A DNA stretch of 64,000 nucleotides. Source: Vibrio campbellii CAIM 519 = NBRC 15631 = ATCC 25920 (GTDB taxonomy: Bacteria; Pseudomonadota; Gammaproteobacteria; Enterobacterales; Vibrionaceae). Below are positions 59,078 to 64,000 of this stretch, piece after piece. Location of the stretch: assembly GCF_002163755.1 (NCBI RefSeq), contig NZ_CP015864.1, positions 310,001 to 374,000 of the forward strand. Reading direction: 5' to 3'. The notes beneath the pieces are model-generated. The model was given only the letters and a program-made list of their open reading frames with translations. It had not been told where the DNA came from and searched no databases. Position numbers and translations under genes: made by a program. The first letter of the stretch is position 1. The number at the start of each line of letters is the position of its first letter.

Positions 59078-61147
59078 ATGCAGCTTACCGCCTCTAATAA
59101 AGCACAGTTTTTTATTCAAAATGAGTATTACCAAGTCGAAATAAAAGAGAACAGTGTTTTATTAAGTTCAGTGGGTAGTGAAGAGCACATCCCATTTACT
59201 ATTTGGAATGGCAAAGTGAGCGTTAAACGCGGTCTACTTTGGAGTTCTCTTCAGTTCTTTGCTCATGAGCAAGATGGCAAGCAACAAAGTTGGCTCGTTC
59301 AAGGTTTGCCTTGGCCACATTGTCGTAAGTTTGCGGTTGAAGCGGTACGTCAATATCAAGATTGGCACAATACCCAGTGCCGCAAACTCGCGGAATACCT
59401 TCCTAAGTGGGAAGATGAGTTGTATCAACTTAAACACCTTCCGGCTTATCTATCGCATTCAAAAGTTCAAAACTGGGTCGACCAACTCAACAGTGAATTA
59501 GTCGAAATCAAAACCAGCTTGGTGGAAGCAAAAATGCGCATGCCCAAGCGAATGGCTGAGATTGAACCGTGGCTTTCAGAGACTTCTCAAACACTGAGCA
59601 AGCGAAATCACGAGTGGCTTGAGAATGAACGCCCGAATTGGGAAGTGCTATTTAGACGGATCGAATCTTCACCATTGAATCTCTCGCAGCAGCATGCTGT
59701 GCTTCTCAATGATGATCACAACCTTGTTTTAGCGGGGGCAGGTTCCGGTAAGACGAGTGTACTGACGGCGCGTGTGGCGTATTTACTGCAAAGTCACCAA
59801 ACACAAGCGGAAGAGCTTTTGATGCTAGCCTTTGGTCGTGACGCTGCGAAAGAGATGAAAGAGCGCTTGGTCGATAAAGTGGGCTTGGCGGCAGAAGGCG
59901 TTCGCGTGAATACTTTTCACCAACTTGGTCTGCGCATTTTAAACCAAGTGGAACCTCAGCCGGTAGAAATCAGCCCACTTGCTTTAGATGACAATCAACG
60001 TACAGCATGGTGCATCGATTGGCTCAAGAAGCACTGGATGACACCGACTAATTTTAAGCGCTGGCAAAAGCACTTAGATAAGTGGCCGATTGCGTACTTG
60101 AAAGGTGATGATGAGCTAGGTAGTCACTCCGAAAACCCGAAATTGATCGCTTGGCTAGACAATCAACTGTCACAGCTTGCTGCGGTTGGCCTGACTAAAA
60201 AGCAAGTGCAAGAAAAGCTGGTGAATCACCAAGACTATACGCGCTTGAACAGTGAGCTTGCACTGTGTTGGCCGTGCTTTAGTGCGTGGCAAAAGATGCT
60301 AAAAGAGACCAATCAGGTGGATTTCCCAACGATGATCAGTCGAGCGACGGATTACGTTAAAAAAGGGAAATACATTTCGCCTTGGCGCTTTATTATGGTG
60401 GATGAATACCAAGATATCTCTCCTGACCGTTTAGCGCTTATAGAAGCGCTATGTGAGTCAACAGAGAAGCAAGCGGGAGCAACCTTGTTTGCTGTCGGCG
60501 ATGATTGGCAGGCAATTTATCAGTTTGCAGGGGCCGATGTGGATCTCACAACGGGCTTCCAAGATCGATTCACACACTCAACCGTACATCATTTAGACAC
60601 CACGTACCGCTTCAACAACCAAATTGGTGATGTGGCAAATACCTTTGTACAAGAGAACCCATCTCAGTTGCCAAAGACCCTGAACAGTCATAAGCAACGT
60701 AAGCAGAAGAGCGTGCATACTGCACCAAGCAATCAAGTTGAGAAGATTCTTGATCAGCTTAACCAACAGGCGAAGAAAACCAAATCAGTATTGCTACTGG
60801 GTCGTAACCATTACCACAAGCCTGATTTATATGATGACTGGTTGAAGCGATTCCCTAAACTTGAGATTCGCTTTATGACCTGCCACGCGAGTAAGGGCAG
60901 GGAAGCAGACTTTGTAATCATCCTGTCTGTGGATGAAGGCCAGTTCCCAGCGAAGAAGAAGCAAGCGCATATCGATGGGGCGTTGAGTGAATCGAAAGAC
61001 AAATATCCGTATGCCGAAGAGCGTCGTTTGTTCTATGTCGCTTTAACGCGTGCTAAAGAGAAAGTTTGGATTACCCATACCGGTGCGGGTTCGGCGTTTG
61101 TGCAAGAGTTGGTTAACGGCGATTATCCAATCGTCACTTCAAGATAA
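59078..61147 (+). CDS. helD: DNA helicase IV (UvrD/Rep superfamily I)
   Basis: The 689-aa protein (E. coli HelD is 684) has an N-terminal ~190-residue domain typical of HelD, then superfamily 1 helicase motifs: Walker A AGAGSGKTS (residues ~219-227), Ia, motif II VDEYQD, motif III GDDWQAIYQFAGAD, motif IV TYRFNN, motif V TCHASKGREADFV and motif VI VALTRAK. It should unwind DNA 3' to 5' with ATP. A terminator follows; the gene stands alone. Confidence 0.95.
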   Translation: MQLTASNKAQFFIQNEYYQVEIKENSVLLSSVGSEEHIPFTIWNGKVSVKRGLLWSSLQFFAHEQDGKQQSWLVQGLPWPHCRKFAVEAVRQYQDWHNTQCRKLAEYLPKWEDELYQLKHLPAYLSHSKVQNWVDQLNSELVEIKTSLVEAKMRMPKRMAEIEPWLSETSQTLSKRNHEWLENERPNWEVLFRRIESSPLNLSQQHAVLLNDDHNLVLAGAGSGKTSVLTARVAYLLQSHQTQAEELLMLAFGRDAAKEMKERLVDKVGLAAEGVRVNTFHQLGLRILNQVEPQPVEISPLALDDNQRTAWCIDWLKKHWMTPTNFKRWQKHLDKWPIAYLKGDDELGSHSENPKLIAWLDNQLSQLAAVGLTKKQVQEKLVNHQDYTRLNSELALCWPCFSAWQKMLKETNQVDFPTMISRATDYVKKGKYISPWRFIMVDEYQDISPDRLALIEALCESTEKQAGATLFAVGDDWQAIYQFAGADVDLTTGFQDRFTHSTVHHLDTTYRFNNQIGDVANTFVQENPSQLPKTLNSHKQRKQKSVHTAPSNQVEKILDQLNQQAKKTKSVLLLGRNHYHKPDLYDDWLKRFPKLEIRFMTCHASKGREADFVIILSVDEGQFPAKKKQAHIDGALSESKDKYPYAEERRLFYVALTRAKEKVWITHTGAGSAFVQELVNGDYPIVTSR

Positions 61148-61176
61148 AATCTATCCGTGATTTAGGTACAACAAAG

Positions 61177-61198
61177 GCGATACTGAGTATCGCTTTTG
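61177..61198. terminator. bidirectional rho-independent terminator
   Basis: GCGATAC (61177-61183) / GTATCGC (61187-61193) with a TGA loop, TTTT after it and AAA before it. It lies between convergent helD and mgsA. Confidence 0.8.
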
Positions 61199-61232
61199 CT
61201 TTATTTGCTACTGACAGAGCTGCTAATCTAAA

Positions 61233-61688
61233 TTAAGTGCGTTCTGCTAGGTATGCATCGTAGTCTGGTACTTCAATATCCACTTCTTGGTCGATCAGTG
61301 GAGAATTGAATAGGAACTTAGCGGTTGCACGGTTTGTCGCTACAGGGATGTTCCAAACACTCGCAATACGAAGTAGGGCTTTCACATCTGGGTCATGTGG
61401 AACAGCGTTAAGTGGATCCCAGAAGAAGACCAGTACGTCGATATTGCCTTCAGAAATTAACGCGCCAAGTTGTTGGTCGCCGCCCATTGGACCGCTGATC
61501 ATGCTTTTGATAGCAAGGCCAGTTTCTTTGCTTAGCATATGGCCCGTAGTGCCTGTTGCGTACAAGAAGTGGCTTTGTAGCTTTTCTTTATTCTCTTTTA
61601 CCCAACGAAGCAGTTCTGGTTTGCAGTTATCGTGGGCAACCAATGCCACATGCTTGTGTGCTGGCATGGTACGAGTTGTTTTTTGCAT
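61233..61688 (-). CDS. mgsA: methylglyoxal synthase
   Basis: From ATG 61688 the product is 151 aa (E. coli MgsA is 152) and starts MQKTTRTMPAHKHVALVAHD; upstream in-frame codons to 61757 run into torT and are not family-like. It converts dihydroxyacetone phosphate to methylglyoxal and phosphate. Active-site segments are present: HDNCK, TGTTG, SGPMGGDQQ with the catalytic aspartate in the following FFWDPL region, and PHDPDVKALLR. It lies 65 bases after torT on the same strand, so read-through is possible though the functions are unrelated. Confidence 0.95.
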   Translation of the reverse strand: MQKTTRTMPAHKHVALVAHDNCKPELLRWVKENKEKLQSHFLYATGTTGHMLSKETGLAIKSMISGPMGGDQQLGALISEGNIDVLVFFWDPLNAVPHDPDVKALLRIASVWNIPVATNRATAKFLFNSPLIDQEVDIEVPDYDAYLAERT

Positions 61689-61753
61689 TAAGTTATTTCC
61701 ATCTTTAATGATCTTAAATTCACTACCATCAAATAGAACACTTTTTTTGCCAA

Positions 61754-62758
61754 TCAATCAACAGCCTTAACGCTGAAAGTCGGTCTATATTCTGACGGAG
61801 ATAACGATTCTTCAATTGTGTCGTCATGAAGCGTCTTTGGTGTTAACGGTTTGATCACTGGGGATGCGTGTTCTTCATACGGTTCATGGCGTAAATAGTG
61901 CGTCGCTTGCATCACAGAAAGGCGTCCTTGCTCAACCATTTTGTCGGTTGGAGCGAACAGCACTTTATGACGAAGTAGGCCGCGATAAACACCGTGGCTG
62001 AGGTACACAGAAACCAGACCAATGTCTTTGGCCTTGCCTGCACTGCGCAGTTCACTGATGGCGGCCTCTATAGCCACGGCACTACCAACGATATAGTCGA
62101 TGTTTCCCATATCAATCACGCGCTGAACAAGGTTACGCTGTAACTCCTTGTCGTTGTCGGCCCAGTAAGAGTCAACGATGTTAATGTCGCTGTTTTTGAT
62201 GGCTTCATAAAACCCTGTCGTTACAGGTTTTGTTCCGCCACGAGTTCTTGGGCCAAGCAGCAGAGCAATATTGGTTTTACCTGAGCCCTTAGGGTGCTTT
62301 TCTGCTAAGTACTTGCCAGCTTCGTAGCCCATCCAGTACCAATCAACACCAACTACCCCTTTCAGCAGTTTGGTTTGTTCTTCATCGAGTTCAAGCTGGT
62401 TAACGGTGGCAAAAACTGGAGTATTGCCAACCCAGTTTTTAAGGTTGTGCTCGTAGGCTTGCGGATCGACCGTCCCGAGAATGATTGCATCGGCGCCCCA
62501 TTGGGTACACAAAGCAAGCTGCTGCTCTTGACGGGTTTTGTTCGGATATCCCCCAGCTTCGAGAACGCGCAGGTCAACACCGAGTTTTTCCGCTTCGGAA
62601 ACCATTCCATAGTTTACTGATAGCCAGTATGAATCCTTTAAATGAGGGTAAATGGCACAGATTTTTTCTGCAGCAAAGCTTGGCACTGAAGCGAAAAGTG
62701 ACAATGCGAGTGTAGAATGTGCGAAAATTGTGCGATATGGACGCTGATTTATAACCAT
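61754..62758 (-). CDS. torT: periplasmic TMAO-sensing protein TorT
   Basis: The 334-aa precursor has a signal peptide ending SFAA (near residue 30) and a ribose-binding-protein-like fold: ICAIYPHLKDSYWLSVNYG, AGGYPNKTRQEQQLALC, GVVGVDWYWMGYEAGKYLA and LLGPRTRGG, all typical of TorT. TorT binds trimethylamine N-oxide and activates the sensor TorS, whose gene starts divergently 88 bases away. The TMAO reductase genes torCAD and torR are not in the window. Confidence 0.93.
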   Translation of the reverse strand: MVINQRPYRTIFAHSTLALSLFASVPSFAAEKICAIYPHLKDSYWLSVNYGMVSEAEKLGVDLRVLEAGGYPNKTRQEQQLALCTQWGADAIILGTVDPQAYEHNLKNWVGNTPVFATVNQLELDEEQTKLLKGVVGVDWYWMGYEAGKYLAEKHPKGSGKTNIALLLGPRTRGGTKPVTTGFYEAIKNSDINIVDSYWADNDKELQRNLVQRVIDMGNIDYIVGSAVAIEAAISELRSAGKAKDIGLVSVYLSHGVYRGLLRHKVLFAPTDKMVEQGRLSVMQATHYLRHEPYEEHASPVIKPLTPKTLHDDTIEESLSPSEYRPTFSVKAVD

Positions 62759-62846
62759 GAAATGAAGTTCGTTGGCATAGATTAAGTAAACACTGCAAAA
62801 TATAACGTAATATGTCGCCGAACACGAATATTAAGGTCAGGAAAAT

Positions 62847-64000
62847 ATGTTGCTAGCTACCGCAAGCATCGGTCGTAAACTGTTGTTGTCCTTCATTGCT
62901 ATGGCAATGTTGGTGATGTTATCAGCGTTAATCGGTGTATCAGGGTTCTCTCTGGTGGCAAAAACAGAAAGGAACGTCGTGGACTCTGCCATACCGGCAA
63001 TGATAGAAGCTCGACAAGTATCAGAGCTCAGTACCCGTATTATTTCATCGGTGCAAATGTTGTCGAATGCGCAAAATGAACAAGAGCGTAAAGAGGCGGG
63101 ACGCGTCCTGTTCGATCAACTTGAGTCATTGCTGACGCACATTAAAGAGTTGGGCGGAGAATCTTTTGATGCTCAGCTTCTTGAAGCGCTAGAAAATAAC
63201 GTCCAGAACGTTATTAACAACCTAGCGGAGCTCGGCGTCACAGTAGAACGTAAATTGTGGCTAACCAAAGAGATCGACACTCGCGTTGAGGAAATGCGTT
63301 TGTTGAGCGAAGAGTTAGAACAGTTAACACGTACGCAAGTACAAAACACCAGTACGATTACGGTTGCTAACGTTACCCATATTTATGACCTGTTGGAATC
63401 CAACAAGAAAGCCCAAGTGTATCAAGCACTGGATGCGTTAGTTGAAGTCGACTTAGACCTTACTGAGCGACTGCATGAACTGCATTTGTTGGCGTTCAAA
63501 ATGCTCAACCAGATTGAAGAAGCCCGCACACTCACCAACGTCGACCGTATTCAACAAATCCAAACGGCGTTTGAAGATAATCTCAAGATCATGAAGCGTC
63601 GTGTGCTTGCGGTAGAAGACCCAACTCGCTCACAACAAATGAGCCAGTTGCTCACTGATCTTGGTAAACGCCAAGTGGTGTTTACCATCTTGCTTCAACA
63701 GTATGAGAACAATGAACAGTCGCAAGAGTTAATGCAAAAAACGCTTGAGCTTTTCTCTGAGTTGAATGGCACGGTGAATAAGCTGGTGGACGACTCTAAC
63801 CAGACCACGCGCGTTGCTGTTGACCAACTGACCAGCACCTTGAAGTTCGCGCAGTGGTCTCTGACGGTGATTTCTATCATTGGCCTTATCATCGTCGTAA
63901 TCATTCTTTGGCGCGTTGTTTATGTCTCTGTAGTGAAGCGTTTAGCAGAGTACTCATCTGCGCTACTGTCTGTTGCCCAAGGTAACCTTGCGGTCGAGCT
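62847..64000 (+). CDS. torS: sensor kinase TorS, N-terminal part only
   Basis: The first 384 codons are present; the gene runs off the right edge. ATG 62847 is preceded by GGTCAGGAAAAT. The product has a membrane helix at about 12-35, a long periplasmic all-helical sensor domain (about 36-335) like the TorS sensor that docks TorT, a second membrane helix near 336-358 and the beginning of a HAMP domain (SVVKRLAEYSSALLSVAQGNL). The kinase, REC and Hpt domains expected for TorS lie outside. The divergent torT gene supports the assignment. Confidence 0.9.
   Translation, partial: MLLATASIGRKLLLSFIAMAMLVMLSALIGVSGFSLVAKTERNVVDSAIPAMIEARQVSELSTRIISSVQMLSNAQNEQERKEAGRVLFDQLESLLTHIKELGGESFDAQLLEALENNVQNVINNLAELGVTVERKLWLTKEIDTRVEEMRLLSEELEQLTRTQVQNTSTITVANVTHIYDLLESNKKAQVYQALDALVEVDLDLTERLHELHLLAFKMLNQIEEARTLTNVDRIQQIQTAFEDNLKIMKRRVLAVEDPTRSQQMSQLLTDLGKRQVVFTILLQQYENNEQSQELMQKTLELFSELNGTVNKLVDDSNQTTRVAVDQLTSTLKFAQWSLTVISIIGLIIVVIILWRVVYVSVVKRLAEYSSALLSVAQGNLAVE

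Overview
The window looks like a chromosomal segment of a marine Vibrio, most likely of the Harveyi clade (V. parahaemolyticus / alginolyticus / campbellii type). This is inferred from the gene families: a VieSAB-like phosphorelay, a VctPDGC-type catechol-siderophore importer, a DUF3012 mini-lipoprotein, a LapA-like giant adhesin with T1SS-143 repeats and a VCA0849-type C-terminus, and torT/torS. Species and chromosome cannot be fixed from the sequence alone. There are no rRNA genes, insertion sequences, prophage or CRISPR arrays; one tRNA (Gly-TCC) is present.

Layout. 1-344: start of an NfeD/ClpP-class membrane protease, cut by the window edge. 0.7-7.3 kb (minus): a VieSAB-like signalling operon, namely an EvgS/BvgS-type hybrid kinase (split by an apparent 1-base frameshift into a kinase part and a REC-Hpt part), a REC-EAL c-di-GMP phosphodiesterase and a REC-TPR protein. 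7.5-10.8 kb (plus, divergent): a di-haem cytochrome c peroxidase whose 3' end overlaps a second hybrid kinase. 10.9-17.3 kb: OsmC, a DUF2804 + fatty-acid-hydroxylase pair, small secreted proteins, tRNA-Gly, a DUF4136 lipoprotein and a DedA protein. 17.5-21.7 kb: an L,D-transpeptidase-like protein, an AT-rich gap, a Nudix hydrolase and a membrane GGDEF-EAL protein.

22.2-28.3 kb is a complete ribose operon rbsDACBKR. It is preceded by two identical 16-bp perfect palindromes (putative RbsR operators), and rbsB is bracketed by two intercistronic hairpins. 28.5-31.4 kb holds a small membrane protein, pnuC with a nucleoside phosphorylase (pyridine nucleoside salvage), a Crp-type regulator and a DUF3012 lipoprotein. 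31.6-35.2 kb is a four-gene ferric-siderophore ABC importer, followed by a convergent CueR-type regulator and two small membrane proteins, one of them just downstream of a good Fur-box match.

36.9-55.6 kb is a single 6210-residue surface adhesin. It has a LapA-like retention module with a TAAG cleavage site, about 21 copies of the ~143-residue calcium-adhesin repeat, cadherin-like domains, RTX nonapeptides and a type I secretion C-terminus. Its middle holds a 2574-bp (6 x 429 bp) higher-order tandem duplication. 55.8-64 kb: a tiny protein resembling the two ends of a flagellar rod protein, another small protein, yccS, helD, mgsA, torT, and divergently the first 384 codons of torS.

Functionally, the window is rich in c-di-GMP and phosphorelay signalling next to a LapA-type adhesin whose retention is expected to be c-di-GMP controlled. 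A regulatory link is inference. The adhesin's secretion and cleavage machinery (LapBCE, LapD, LapG) is not in the window.
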